A stretch of DNA of 64,000 bases from Clostridia bacterium (GCA_017624905.1 JAGAMD010000025.1:1-64000); one strand, 5' to 3'; shown: positions 45,554 through 55,024, counted from the first letter of the stretch. Program-made: numbers and translations. The notes: generated by a model from the sequence alone, not told the origin.

Positions 45554-46531
45554 TTAGGTTTTCCTCCAATATTTTCCTTGATAAGAGTCTCTTTTTACTA
45601 GTTCCTTGTCTATGTCATTTATAATTGTAACCTTTTTCTTGCTCCAAAGAGGTGCAATCAGCTCACTTTCAAGACCGTCGCCCGTTACTCGCTCAATAAC
45701 TATGTCGGCAGGGAATATTTCAAGCTGATCGCATACAATATTAATGTAATCATCTCGCTCCATAGGAATATACTCGCCCGAATTATAAAGCTCGGCAAGA
45801 GGTGTGTCCCTAAGCACGTGCAAAAGGTGGATTTTTACAAGGTCGGGATGCAAATTAGCGACACGTATCGCGGTGTTTTTCATATCCTCGCCATCTTCAT
45901 AGGGTAAACCGTTTATAATGTGAATACCTATTTTTACATTGGGGGCACCCTGCCTGAGTCTTAAAAATCCGTCTTCAAACTGCTTGTAGGTGTGGCAACG
46001 GTTGATAAATTCGGCAGTTTTGTCATTTGCAGTCTGTAATCCAAGCTCAACAGTCAAAGGAATCACTTTTGACACCTTGTCAAGCACAGAAATTATCTCA
46101 CTGCTAAGACAGTCTGCTCTTGTTGCAACATCAATCATAACCGCACCGTCAAATTTAGACACGTGGTCAAGCATTTTTTCTAAAATCTGTGGAGATGTGT
46201 GCGTATTTGTATATGACTGGAGGTAGGGAATGAAGCAGTCGGTGTCCCATTTTTCCCTCATTAGCTTAGTACCAATGATGTATTGCTCCAAAAGAGGAGC
46301 AACGCCTCGGCTCTGTCCCCAAGAGCTACCGCCGGAGCAGTAAATACAGCCACCATGACCACACGTGCCGTCGATGTTAGGACAGGTAAAGCCACCATCA
46401 AGAGGAATTTTTGCACACTTTTTGCCAAACCTATTTTTTAGGTAGTAATTGTAGGTATGGTAGCGCTTGTTTGAATCGCTATACTTAAATGGATTGGAAT
46501 CAATTTGTGAAATACTCGCCACCTCCTTCAA
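45554..46531 (-). CDS. YtqA-type radical SAM protein
   Basis: About 320 residues. The cluster motif is CPNIDGTCGHGGCIYC (Cys with unusual spacing, then CxxC). Other family words are RYHTYNYYLKNRFG, DGGFTC, CFIPYLQSYTNTH and GLQTANDKTAEFINRCH. Members belong to the TIGR01212 group; the reaction is not known. The start is uncertain: the frame opens with TTG at 46531, but AAGGAGG lies inside the first codons. A rarer start 7-9 bp downstream of it (ATT at 46513) or a GTG at 46522 is possible. Confidence 0.82.
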   Translation of the reverse strand: MKEVASISQIDSNPFKYSDSNKRYHTYNYYLKNRFGKKCAKIPLDGGFTCPNIDGTCGHGGCIYCSGGSSWGQSRGVAPLLEQYIIGTKLMREKWDTDCFIPYLQSYTNTHTSPQILEKMLDHVSKFDGAVMIDVATRADCLSSEIISVLDKVSKVIPLTVELGLQTANDKTAEFINRCHTYKQFEDGFLRLRQGAPNVKIGIHIINGLPYEDGEDMKNTAIRVANLHPDLVKIHLLHVLRDTPLAELYNSGEYIPMERDDYINIVCDQLEIFPADIVIERVTGDGLESELIAPLWSKKKVTIINDIDKELVKRDSYQGKYWRKT

Positions 46532-46608
46532 ATTTAATTACATTTTACATCATTTTAAAGACTAATTCAACATCAAACTGTTTAAAAACCTCATTTTTAA
46601 AAAATTGC

Positions 46609-46637
46609 TTGACAAAGTAAACACTATTTGTTATAAT
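46609..46637 (+). promoter_or_regulatory. tRNA-Thr promoter
   Basis: A perfect consensus, TTGACA (46609-46614), 17 bp, TATAAT (46632-46637), 12 bp upstream of the tRNA. Confidence 0.92.
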
Positions 46638-46649
46638 AATTTCGCAAAT

Positions 46650-46725
46650 GCTACTATGGCTCAGTTGGTAGAGCACATCCTTGGTAAGGATGAGGTCGCC
46701 GGTTCGATTCCGGCTAGTAGCTCCA
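46650..46725 (+). tRNA. tRNA-Thr (anticodon GGT)
   Basis: 76 bases with encoded CCA. The acceptor is GCTACTA paired with TAGTAGC. The D arm is GCTC-AGTTGGTA-GAGC. The anticodon stem CATCC/GGATG holds the loop TTGGTAA, anticodon GGT. The T arm is GCCGG-TTCGATT-CCGGC. It is a single tRNA with its own promoter and terminator. Confidence 0.97.
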
Positions 46726-46756
46726 AAAAATCCTGCACGAAAGTGTGGGATTTTTT
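46725..46756 (+). terminator. Terminator of the tRNA gene
   Basis: AAAAAATCC-T-GCAC pairs with GTGT-GGGATTTTTT across a GAAA loop. Bases 46757-46866 hold imperfect TTACCTCTT repeats and no gene. Confidence 0.85.
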
Positions 46757-46866
46757 ACTTCTTACCTCTTACCTCTTCACTCTTACCTAAATTTGCAGGA
46801 TTTTTTGGAAAGTAATAAGTAAAAGGTAAAAGGGAAGAAAAGCCTTGGCTTTTTAACTTTAAATAG

Positions 46867-46903
46867 CGAAAAAATAAAGGCACTGACTAAAATCAATGCC
46901 TTT
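46867..46903 (-). terminator. Terminator of the MGS-fold gene
   Basis: AAAGGCA (46876-46882) pairs with TGCCTTT (46897-46903), with further inner pairs. On the minus strand it is followed by ATTTTTTC. Confidence 0.7.
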
Positions 46904-46938
46904 TATTGCTTTTCGTTATATGCCCCTGTTGTTCTTTT

Positions 46939-47418
46939 TTAAAGTATAAAATCGTCGGGAACAGGAATCTTTTGCTCCAGCTTCTTCTTAAGATTATACT
47001 CACTTCTAGGATTAATAAGCTCACGATAATCAAGGTCGCCACGCTCAAGAGCTGTAACAATAGTTTCAGCAGTTGCGATGTTGGTAGCGAGAAGAGTATT
47101 GTGCACATCACAAAGACGGAGTAGGTTTTGCTCAACTACATAGTGGCCGTTATAAAGAGAATCATTTGTTGGAGTAGTAGAACGGAAATAGAATAGAATA
47201 TCTATCTCGTCATATGAAATACGAGACGCAATTTGTTGCTCTCCACCAAGCTCACCGGAGAGTAGCTTTTCGATTTTTAAGCCTGTTGCCTCTGAAATAT
47301 ATGCACCGGTTGTACTAGTGGCACAAATAGAGTGTTTGCTTAAAATACCACAGTATGCAATGCAAAACTGTGTGATTAATTCCTTTTTAGTGTCGTCTGC
47401 AATGATAGCAATTTCCAA
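46939..47418 (-). CDS. Methylglyoxal synthase-fold protein with altered active site
   Basis: 159 residues that align over their whole length with methylglyoxal synthase: IAIIADDTKKELI, CATSTTGAYISEATGL, SGELGGEQQIASRISYDEID and LLATNIATAETIV. Key residues differ. AHD is ADD, GGDQQ is GGEQQ, and the WDPL/RDPL segment with its His is replaced by FRSTTPTNDSLYNGH. The enzyme may therefore be inactive as a synthase or act on another phosphate compound. The start is TTG at 47418, 8 bp after GGGAGG. It stands alone beside the pyr leader. Confidence 0.75.
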   Translation of the reverse strand: MEIAIIADDTKKELITQFCIAYCGILSKHSICATSTTGAYISEATGLKIEKLLSGELGGEQQIASRISYDEIDILFYFRSTTPTNDSLYNGHYVVEQNLLRLCDVHNTLLATNIATAETIVTALERGDLDYRELINPRSEYNLKKKLEQKIPVPDDFIL

Positions 47419-47664
47419 TTTTGAGCACCTCCCAAAAAAATGAATTCCCTCGAATTTTATAATAACACAATAGTAAGGCTGTTGTCAATAATTTTTGTGT
47501 TTTTTGCCAAAAATAAGGTATAAAAAATATGGAAAAATTGACGCTTTTCGTCATTATTACCAAAAAACAAACGCTTTAATCGTGAGGTTGCACAAAAATC
47601 GCTTTTTGAGATTTTTTTCATTTAATAAATTGCTAATTTTTTTCTAAAATGTAATAAAATAATA

Positions 47665-47693
47665 TTGACAAATTACTCATACTTTGCTATAAT
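47665..47693 (+). promoter_or_regulatory. Promoter of the pyrimidine operon
   Basis: A perfect consensus, TTGACA (47665-47670), 17 bp, TATAAT (47688-47693). The expected start is near 47700, which leaves a leader of about 128 bases before pyrC. Bases 47419-47664 hold no gene. Confidence 0.92.
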
Positions 47694-47710
47694 ATTAAAA
47701 AATAAATCTG

Positions 47711-47788
47711 CGAGAATTCTCGACAAGATTTTATGTCGTTATACGACATAATATAGTGTACCTGTCTTGTCTAAAGATAGGTTTTTTT
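47711..47788 (+). promoter_or_regulatory. Switching transcription attenuator upstream of pyrC
   Basis: Terminator: ACCTGTCTT (47760-47768) with AAGATAGGT (47774-47782), then seven T. Competing antiterminator: GACAAGA (47722-47728) with TCTTGTC (47765-47771), which destroys the terminator; the hairpin ATGTCGT/ACGACAT (47733-47749) fits inside it. A third option, CGACA (47721-47725) with TGTCG (47734-47738), would sequester the antiterminator arm and free the terminator. This is the logic of pyr attenuators. I do not see a clear PyrR-binding loop and no pyrR gene is in the window. Confidence 0.8.
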
Positions 47789-47827
47789 ATGGAATTCAGC
47801 TATGAAATAAGAATAGGAGGCTTACAA

Positions 47828-49024
47828 ATGAAAAATTACACAGCTATGAAAATAGATGAACAATTTGTAAGTGCCACACTTTCTGATAGCACTGTTTTTG
47901 GTAACGATAATATTGTTATTTTCCCCGGTTTTTGTGATGTTCACGTACATTACAGAGAGCCGGGCTTTTCTTATAAGGAGACCATAAAAACAGGCTCGCT
48001 TGCAGGAGCAAACGGCGGATACACAGATGTACTTACAATGCCTAACTTAAATCCCGTGCCGGACAGCATTGAAAACATTAAGGCACAGCTTGATATAATA
48101 AAAAGCGATGCCAAAATAGGCGTACATCCATACGCATCAATCACGGTTGGACAAAAGGGTGAAGCCTTAGCTGACCTAGATGGAATGAAGGATTTGGCAA
48201 TTGCATTCTCGGACGACGGACGAGGAGTGCAGAGCGATGCGATGATGGAAAGCGCTATGAAAAAGGCAAAAGAGCTTGACAAAATGATTGTCGCACACTG
48301 CGAGATAAACGACCTGTTAAACGGCGGATACATTCACGACGGAGAGTTTGCAAAGCTCCACGGTATGAAGGGCATATGCTCGGAGAGTGAATGGGGGCAG
48401 ATAAAAAGAGATATTGCCTTGGCTAAGAAAACGGGCTGTAAATACCACGTTTGCCACATCTCAACAAAGGAAAGCGTTGAGCTTATAAGACAGGCAAAAA
48501 AGGATGGCGTTGACATCACCTGTGAAACAGGACCTCACTACTTAGTGTTTAATGATATGATGCTAAAGGACGAGGGACGATTTAAAATGAACCCACCGAT
48601 AAGAAGCGAGGACGACAGACTCGCACTTATCGAAGGAATAAAGGACGGCACAATAGATATGATTGCCACTGACCACGCACCACACTCAAGTGAGGAAAAG
48701 AGCAAGGGGCTTAAGGGCAGTAATATGGGAGTTGTCGGACTTGAAACTGCATTTGCGGTAATGTACACACACTTAGTAAAAACAGGTGAAATCACACTTG
48801 AAAAGCTACTTGACTTAATGTGCTACAACCCAAGAAAACGATTTGGACTACATCTTGGCAACGACTATACGGTGTTTGACCTCGGCAAAAAATACACCGT
48901 TGTGCCGGATAAGTTCCTGTCAATGGGCAAAGCAACACCATTCGAGGGCGACGAGCTCTATGGCGAGTGCTTAATGACCGTCAAGGACGGAAAAGCTATT
49001 ATAGCAAATCACAAGGAAATTTAA
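47828..49024 (+). CDS. pyrC: Dihydroorotase
   Basis: 398 residues of the class I amidohydrolase type. It closes carbamoyl-aspartate to dihydroorotate. Metal motifs are DVHVHYREPG, the His of IVAHCEIND, the His of YHVCHIST, and DHAPHS. FSDDGRGVQS and GSNMGVVGLETAF are conserved. The ATG at 47828 follows AGGAGG; the frame reaches 47756, but that part overlaps the attenuator. It is the first gene of the operon, controlled by the leader. Structured element E separates it from carB. Confidence 0.96.
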   Translation: MKNYTAMKIDEQFVSATLSDSTVFGNDNIVIFPGFCDVHVHYREPGFSYKETIKTGSLAGANGGYTDVLTMPNLNPVPDSIENIKAQLDIIKSDAKIGVHPYASITVGQKGEALADLDGMKDLAIAFSDDGRGVQSDAMMESAMKKAKELDKMIVAHCEINDLLNGGYIHDGEFAKLHGMKGICSESEWGQIKRDIALAKKTGCKYHVCHISTKESVELIRQAKKDGVDITCETGPHYLVFNDMMLKDEGRFKMNPPIRSEDDRLALIEGIKDGTIDMIATDHAPHSSEEKSKGLKGSNMGVVGLETAFAVMYTHLVKTGEITLEKLLDLMCYNPRKRFGLHLGNDYTVFDLGKKYTVVPDKFLSMGKATPFEGDELYGECLMTVKDGKAIIANHKEI

Positions 49025-49060
49025 ATTAGATTAATAAAAAAATAAAATATACACTCAGGA

Positions 49061-49250
49061 CTTTAGAGGGTGAGGAAAAAAGTGCGAGGGGCGGGCTCGT
49101 CGGCGTACTTGTGTACGACAGAGACGACACTCGCAATTAGAAAAGCAAAAAAATGAGATTTTGTTAAAAATCTCTACCTTAAATGGTTCGTTATCGTCTT
49201 GATAACAAAATGCTTAAACCATTGCTTTTCGATTTTCCCAGCCTGTAAAG
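49061..49250 (-). repeat. Intergenic structured element, copy E
   Basis: Minus-strand copy between pyrC and carB. Outer stem: CTTTA-N-AGG (49061-49069) with CCT-N-TAAAG (49242-49250). The inner stem is GAAAAGCAA with TTGCTTTTC (minus sense). The internal hairpin is GAGATTTT/AAAATCTC after AAGGTA. Cap: CGTAC (49104-49108) with GTACG (49113-49117), next to CGTCGG (minus CCGACG). An additional stem AATGGTT/AACCATT lies in the linker. Confidence 0.8.
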
Positions 49251-49271
49251 GACTATTACGGAGGAGAAAGT

Positions 49272-52200
49272 ATGGCAAAGAGAACAGACATCAAAAGAGT
49301 AATGATTATAGGCTCAGGTCCTATCATTATCGGACAAGCAGCAGAGTTTGACTATGCGGGAACACAGGCTTGTCTTGCACTCAAGGAGGAGGGCTACGAG
49401 GTTATCCTTGTAAACTCCAACCCTGCAACAATTATGACAGATACAACTATTGCTGACAAGGTGTATATGGAGCCACTTACTCTTGAGTATGTAGCAAAAA
49501 TTATCCGTCACGAGCGTCCGGATGCCATAGTACCGGGTATCGGTGGACAAACAGGTCTTAACCTTGCTATGCAGCTTGAAAAGAAGGGTATTCTCAAGGA
49601 GAATGGCGTAGAGCTGCTCGGCACAAGCTCAAAGAGTATTGAAAGAGCCGAGGACAGAGAGCTATTTAAGGAGCTATGTCAAGAAATCGGTGAGCCTGTA
49701 ATCCCTTCAGAGATTGCCAATAATATGGAAGAGGCTATGACAGCTATCGAAAAGATTGGCTTCCCTGTTGTTTTACGTCCTGCATTTACCCTTGGCGGTA
49801 CAGGCGGCGGCTTTGCTTACAATATGGAAGAGTATGTTGAGCTTGCAGAGGGTGCTTTGGCAGCTTCTCCTGTTCATCAGGTGCTTGTTGAAAAGAGTGT
49901 TAAGGGCTACAAGGAAATCGAATTTGAGGTTATGCGTGATGGCGAGGACAACGCAATCACCATCTGTGGTATGGAAAACATCGACCCTGTTGGCGTACAT
50001 ACAGGCGACTCACTCGTTGTTGCTCCAATTTTAACTCTAAATGAAAAAGACCATAAGATGCTAAATGACAGTGCAATTAAGCTAATTAAGGCTCTTAAAA
50101 TCTCAGGTGGCTGTAATGTACAATTCGCTCTAAATCCAGAAACAAGCGAATACTACCTAATCGAGGTAAACCCACGTGTTTCCCGTTCTTCAGCTCTTGC
50201 TTCAAAGGCAAGTGGTTATCCAATTGCAAGAGTAACAGCTAAGGTTGCTCTCGGTATGACTCTTGACGAGATAGAGGTTGCAGGTGCTAAGGCATCACAC
50301 GAGCCAAGCCTTGACTATATCGTTGCAAAGTTCCCACGCTTCCCATTTGACAAGTTTACAACAGTTCCAAACAAGCTTGGCACACAAATGAAGGCAACCG
50401 GTGAATGTATGGGAATCGGCTCTAACCTTGAGGAATGTCTACTCAAATCTGCAAGAAGCCTTGAGATAGGTGTTTGCCACCTACATATGGCTAAGTTTGA
50501 CGAGCTTACAACCGAGGAAATCAAGGAATATATTAATGAATTCCACGACGACAACGCATTTGCAGTTTGTGAGCTGCTTCGCCGTGGCGTAACAACAGCT
50601 GAGCTACACGAAATCACAAAGATTACAGAATACTTCCTAAAATCCTTTGAGAAAATCGTTAAGATGGAAAAAGCTCTTTCCGAGAACGTAAACAACGTTG
50701 AGCTACTAAAGGATGCAAAGAAGATGGGCTTTGCTGATAAGTATATTGCAAAGCTATGGAATACAAATGAAAAAGAGGTTTACGCTCTTCGTCATCAAAA
50801 CTCCATTATTCCTAACTTCAAGATGGTTGATACAGCTCACGTAGGAGCTTACACACCATACTTCTACTCCTCATACGAGGGCAAGAACCAATCAATCCAC
50901 ACAGATAAAAAGAAAATTATCGTGCTTGGTGCAGGTCCTATCCGTATCGGTCAAGGCGTAGAGTTCGACTATTCAACAGTACATGCAGTAACTACAATCA
51001 AGAATTGTGGCTACGAGGCTATCATTATAAACAACAACCCTGAAACAGTTTCAACCGACTACACAACCTCAGACAAGCTCTACTTTGAGCCACTTACAGT
51101 TGAGGATGTTATGGAGGTTATCGAGTTTGAAAAGCCGGATGGCGTAATTGCATCACTCGGCGGACAAACAGCTATAAACCTAGCAGCTCCACTTTATGAG
51201 CGTGGCGTTAAGCTAATCGGTACTGACTGTCAAGCAATCGACAGAGCAGAAAACCGTGATACATTTGAAAAGATTCTTGAGGAATTAAACATTCCACAAC
51301 CAAAGGGACAAGCCGTAACTAATATTCCTGACGGCGTAAGAGTAGCAAAAGAGGTTGGCTATCCTGTTCTTGTTCGTCCTTCCTTCGTTCTTGGCGGACG
51401 TGCAATGCAGCTTGTATCTAACGAAAAGCAACTCCGTCAATATCTAAGAACAGCCGTTGAAATCGACGAGGACAAGCCTGTTTTGGTTGACCATTATATC
51501 AGAGGTAAAGAGGTTGAGGTTGACGCAATCTGCGACGGACATGATGTATTTGTTGCAGGTATTATGGAGCTTGTTGAAAGAACAGGCGTTCACTCCGGCG
51601 ACTCAATCAGCGTTTATCCTGCATTCAGTATCTCCGATAAGGTTAAGGGCAAGATTTTGACATACTCAAAGAAGCTTGGTCTTGGTATCGGTATTGTCGG
51701 CTTATTCAACATTCAATTTATCGTTGATTCAAACGACGATGTTTATATTATCGAGGTTAATCCACGTTCATCAAGAACTGTACCATTCCTCTCAAAATCA
51801 ACAGGCTACTCACTTGCTGATATTGCGACAGAGGTAATCCTTGGAAAATCACTCAAGGAGCTTGGTATCTTTGACCTCTATCCACAAGAAAAGAAGAGAT
51901 GGTACTGTAAGGTTCCTGTATTCTCATACAAGAAGATTAGTGGCGTTGATGCTTACTTAAGCCCTGAAATGAAGTCAACAGGTGAGGCAATCGGCTACGA
52001 TGATACACTCAACCGTGCATTCTATAAGGCACTTCAAGCATCCGGTATGCAGGTACAAAACTACGGTACAGTTTTAGTAACAGTTGCTGATGGCGATAAG
52101 GAGGAGGCACTTCCGCTTATCCGTCGCTTCTACAACCTCGGCTTCAACATTGAGGCAACAGAGGGTACAGCTAAGTATCTAAAGGAGCACGGAATCAGAA

Positions 52201-52445
52201 CAAGAGTTAAGGCTAAGATTGGCTCAGGCTCATCAGATATTCCGGAGTCAATGCGTCAAGGACATATAGCTTACGTAATTAACACAAGCGACCTTGATAC
52301 TGACCAAGGCAAGAAGGACGGCTATCAAATCAGACACCTAGCAATTGAAAACAACATTTCACTCTTTACATCACTTGATACAGTAAAAATTCTTCTCGAT
52401 GTACTTGAGGAAATAACAATTACAATTTCAACAATCGACGCTTAA
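49272..52445 (+). CDS. carB: Carbamoyl-phosphate synthase large subunit
   Basis: 1057 residues with the two homologous ATP-grasp halves. Half one starts IMIIGSGPIIIGQAAEFDYA and half two IIVLGAGPIRIGQGVEFDYS. PATIMTD and PETVSTD are the matching loops. EVNPRVSRSSALASKASGYP and EVNPRSSRTVPFLSKSTGY are the metal and ATP sites. A C-terminal MGS-like allosteric domain follows from about residue 930. It makes carbamoyl phosphate from bicarbonate and ammonia delivered by CarA. GGAGG precedes the ATG. carA is not in the window. Confidence 0.98.
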   Translation: MAKRTDIKRVMIIGSGPIIIGQAAEFDYAGTQACLALKEEGYEVILVNSNPATIMTDTTIADKVYMEPLTLEYVAKIIRHERPDAIVPGIGGQTGLNLAMQLEKKGILKENGVELLGTSSKSIERAEDRELFKELCQEIGEPVIPSEIANNMEEAMTAIEKIGFPVVLRPAFTLGGTGGGFAYNMEEYVELAEGALAASPVHQVLVEKSVKGYKEIEFEVMRDGEDNAITICGMENIDPVGVHTGDSLVVAPILTLNEKDHKMLNDSAIKLIKALKISGGCNVQFALNPETSEYYLIEVNPRVSRSSALASKASGYPIARVTAKVALGMTLDEIEVAGAKASHEPSLDYIVAKFPRFPFDKFTTVPNKLGTQMKATGECMGIGSNLEECLLKSARSLEIGVCHLHMAKFDELTTEEIKEYINEFHDDNAFAVCELLRRGVTTAELHEITKITEYFLKSFEKIVKMEKALSENVNNVELLKDAKKMGFADKYIAKLWNTNEKEVYALRHQNSIIPNFKMVDTAHVGAYTPYFYSSYEGKNQSIHTDKKKIIVLGAGPIRIGQGVEFDYSTVHAVTTIKNCGYEAIIINNNPETVSTDYTTSDKLYFEPLTVEDVMEVIEFEKPDGVIASLGGQTAINLAAPLYERGVKLIGTDCQAIDRAENRDTFEKILEELNIPQPKGQAVTNIPDGVRVAKEVGYPVLVRPSFVLGGRAMQLVSNEKQLRQYLRTAVEIDEDKPVLVDHYIRGKEVEVDAICDGHDVFVAGIMELVERTGVHSGDSISVYPAFSISDKVKGKILTYSKKLGLGIGIVGLFNIQFIVDSNDDVYIIEVNPRSSRTVPFLSKSTGYSLADIATEVILGKSLKELGIFDLYPQEKKRWYCKVPVFSYKKISGVDAYLSPEMKSTGEAIGYDDTLNRAFYKALQASGMQVQNYGTVLVTVADGDKEEALPLIRRFYNLGFNIEATEGTAKYLKEHGIRTRVKAKIGSGSSDIPESMRQGHIAYVINTSDLDTDQGKKDGYQIRHLAIENNISLFTSLDTVKILLDVLEEITITISTIDA

Positions 52446-52490
52446 GGCGGTGACATAGTCACCTCCTTTTGGCGTACCAAAGGGATTAAT

Positions 52491-53219
52491 ATGAAGGACG
52501 TACTACTTACAATAAAAACAAACAAAAAAATCGCAAAAAACACATTTGAAATGGTGCTTACGGGCGATACCGAGGGAATAAAGGCGGGAGCCTTTGTAAA
52601 CTTAAAGCTTGACGGCTTTTTCTTGCGCCGTCCAATCTCGGTTTGTGAGGTTGAGGGCGACAAATTAACTCTTATCTACAAGGTAGTAGGTGAGGGCACT
52701 GAAAAAATGAGCAAGATGCAAGAGGGCGAATCTCTTTGGACATTAACAGGTCTTGGCAACGGCTACGATTTATCAAAGAGTGGAGTAAGACCTCTTTTGG
52801 TCGGCGGTGGTGCCGGTGTTCCACCTATGTATGAGCTTTGCAAGGAGCTAATAGCCGAGGGCAAAAAGCCGGCTGTAATCCTTGGCTTTGGTGGGGCTGA
52901 CGAAATCTTTTACGAGAAAGAGTTTAAAAGGCTTGGAGCTGACACTTATGTAACAACAGTTGACGGCTCATATGGTATAAAGGGCTTTGTAACCGACGCA
53001 TTTGACGAGGTTGATTATACATATGTTTACACCTGTGGCCCTGAGCCAATGCTGAAGGCTGTGTATAACAAGAGCACAACAAGTGGTCAATATAGCTTTG
53101 AGGAAAGAATGGGCTGTGGCTTTGGTGCTTGTATGGGATGCTCCTGCAAAACTAAGTATGGAAACAAGAGAATCTGCAAGGACGGACCTGTGCTTGAGAA
53201 GGAGGAAATCATATGGTAA
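52491..53219 (+). CDS. pyrK: Dihydroorotate dehydrogenase electron-transfer subunit
   Basis: 242 residues. The FAD domain has FFLRRPISVCEVEGDKLTL. The NAD-binding region has LLVGGGAGVPPMYELCKEL and YTCGPEPMLKAV. The [2Fe-2S] cluster is held by CGFGACMGCSC and a later CKDGPV. PyrK passes electrons from the PyrD flavin to NAD. It overlaps pyrD by 7 bp. Small hairpins (GGTGACATAGTCACC at 52447) lie in the 45-bp gap after carB. Confidence 0.95.
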   Translation: MKDVLLTIKTNKKIAKNTFEMVLTGDTEGIKAGAFVNLKLDGFFLRRPISVCEVEGDKLTLIYKVVGEGTEKMSKMQEGESLWTLTGLGNGYDLSKSGVRPLLVGGGAGVPPMYELCKELIAEGKKPAVILGFGGADEIFYEKEFKRLGADTYVTTVDGSYGIKGFVTDAFDEVDYTYVYTCGPEPMLKAVYNKSTTSGQYSFEERMGCGFGACMGCSCKTKYGNKRICKDGPVLEKEEIIW

Positions 53220-54124
53220 GCTTGAAAACAGAGCTCTGCGGTATTGAGCTTGATAATCCATTAATTCCTGCCTCCGGTACATTCGGCTTCGGCTATGAAT
53301 TTGCAGAAATTTATGATATAAACTGTCTAGGTAGCTTCTCATTTAAGGGAACAACAAAGGATCCACGCTTTGGCAATCCAACACCTAGAATTGCAGAATG
53401 TACAAACGCAATGATTAACTCAGTAGGACTACAAAATCCCGGAGTTGAAAATGTAATAAAGAACGAGCTTCCTAAGCTAAGAAAATGCTTTTTCAAGCCT
53501 GTTATGGCAAATGTAAGCGGATTTTCAGTTGAGGATTATGTTTACACAGTAGAAAAGCTCGACAAGGAAGAGGGCATTGGTTGGTTTGAAATAAACGTAA
53601 GCTGTCCAAATGTTCACGGAGGCGGAATGAGCTTCGGCACATCCCCTGAGGCGGCAGCCGAGATAACTCGTGCAGTAAGACAAGTAACAAACAAGCCAAT
53701 TATAGTAAAGCTTTCTCCAAATGTAACTGATATAGTAGCGATAGCAAAGGCGTGTGAGGAGGCAGGTGCTGACGGTATCAGCTTAATCAATACGCTTCTT
53801 GGTATGAAGATAGATTTAAAGACAAAAAAGCCTGTTATTGCAAACAAAATGGGAGGCTTTTCAGGTCCTGCAATTAAGCCTGTTGCTATAAGAATGGTAT
53901 ATCAGGTTTATGAGGCAGTTAAAATTCCAATCGTGGGTGGTGGCGGAGTTGCCTCTGCCGAGGATGTAATCGAAATGATGCTTGCAGGAGCAAGTGCGGT
54001 TGAAATAGGTGCACAAAACCTTGTTGACCCAATGGCTTGTCCAAAAATCATTGAGGATTTACCACGAGTAATGGAGAAATACGGTATTAAAAACTTAAAG
54101 GATATAATAGGAGGTGCCCACTAA
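53213..54124 (+). CDS. pyrD: Dihydroorotate dehydrogenase, NAD-linked catalytic subunit (1B type)
   Basis: 303 residues, a TIM barrel with FMN. Motifs: [43 protein letters not shown] with the catalytic Cys, [21 protein letters not shown] and AVEIGAQNL for the FMN phosphate. The pairing with PyrK makes it the 1B type, suited to anaerobes. The start overlaps pyrK and the stop overlaps the pyrF start by one base, so all three are coupled. Confidence 0.97.
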   Translation: MVSLKTELCGIELDNPLIPASGTFGFGYEFAEIYDINCLGSFSFKGTTKDPRFGNPTPRIAECTNAMINSVGLQNPGVENVIKNELPKLRKCFFKPVMANVSGFSVEDYVYTVEKLDKEEGIGWFEINVSCPNVHGGGMSFGTSPEAAAEITRAVRQVTNKPIIVKLSPNVTDIVAIAKACEEAGADGISLINTLLGMKIDLKTKKPVIANKMGGFSGPAIKPVAIRMVYQVYEAVKIPIVGGGGVASAEDVIEMMLAGASAVEIGAQNLVDPMACPKIIEDLPRVMEKYGIKNLKDIIGGAH

Positions 54125-54822
54125 TGGGAAAGGATGTAATTATCGCTTGTGATTTTGCAAGCAAGGAGCAGGTTTTTGCGTTTCTTGACAAGTTTGAGGA
54201 TGAAAAGCCATTTGTAAAAATCGGTATGGAGCTATTCAATGCCGAGGGACCGGACATTGTAAGAGAAATTAAGAAAAGAGGTCATAAAATATTCCTCGAC
54301 TTAAAGCTACACGATATTCCAAATACAGTTAAAAAGGCTATGGCAGTGCTTTCACGCCTTGATGTTGATATGACAAATGTACACGCTAGTGGCACTATAG
54401 CTATGATGGAGGCTGCACTTGAGGGACTCACTCGTGAGGACGGCACTTGCCCACTCCTTATTGCAGTTACTCAGCTCACCTCGACAAGCGAGGAAAGAAT
54501 GAGAGACGACCTACTTATCAACGAGCCAATGGATAAGGTAGTTATGCACTATGCCCAAAATGCAAAGAAGGCAGGACTTGCAGGTATCGTTTGCTCACCA
54601 CTAGAGGCAGAAAAGGTACACGCAACCTGTGGCAAGGACTTTGTTACAGTAACTCCGGGCGTTCGCTTTGCTGATGGCGACAAGGGAGACCAAGTAAGAG
54701 TTATGACACCTGCTGAGGCTAAGAAAATAGGCTCAGACTATATCGTAGTTGGCAGACCAATCACAGCCGCAGCTGACCCGGTTGCAGCATACAGACGTTG
54801 CGTAGCCGAATTTATCGGTTAA
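54124..54822 (+). CDS. pyrF: Orotidine 5'-phosphate decarboxylase
   Basis: 232 residues. The catalytic DxKxxD is in [46 protein letters not shown] and [13 protein letters not shown] are the remaining family words. It releases CO2 from OMP to give UMP. It begins within the pyrD stop. Structured element G follows without any gap, and its internal hairpin could reduce expression of pyrE and the genes beyond. Confidence 0.97.
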   Translation: MGKDVIIACDFASKEQVFAFLDKFEDEKPFVKIGMELFNAEGPDIVREIKKRGHKIFLDLKLHDIPNTVKKAMAVLSRLDVDMTNVHASGTIAMMEAALEGLTREDGTCPLLIAVTQLTSTSEERMRDDLLINEPMDKVVMHYAQNAKKAGLAGIVCSPLEAEKVHATCGKDFVTVTPGVRFADGDKGDQVRVMTPAEAKKIGSDYIVVGRPITAAADPVAAYRRCVAEFIG

Positions 54823-55006
54823 CAGGGCGCTAGGCATCATAGAACAAAAGGCAAAAAGAAAATAAGGGATTTTTGGTGTTAAAAAAGGTAGAAATTTGTG
54901 TGCAAATTTCATTTAATTGCCTTTTTAACCGCGACCGCTCGTACTGACGTACAAAGTACGCCGACGACTTCGCGTTCACGGTTTCTCTGACGCCTATTCT
55001 CCCTGT
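54822..55006 (+). repeat. Intergenic structured element, copy G
   Basis: Outer stem: ACAGGGCGCTAGGCATCA (from 54822) with the run TGACGCCTATTCTCCCTGT (to 55006). The inner stem is AAAAGGCAA with TTGCCTTTT. The internal hairpin is GAAATTT/AAATTTC after AAAAAAGGTA. The distal hairpin has CGTAC (54948-54952) and GTACG (54956-54960), then CCGACGA; its base ACCGCGACC pairs with GTTCACGGT. It overlaps the last base of the pyrF stop codon. Confidence 0.82.
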
Positions 55007-55024
55007 GAATATAGGAGTTTTAAA

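Noticed and set aside
46740..46800. TTACCTCTT repeats after tRNA-Thr as a possible attachment site.
   Set aside because: They are short and imperfect, do not copy the tRNA 3' end, and no integrase is nearby.
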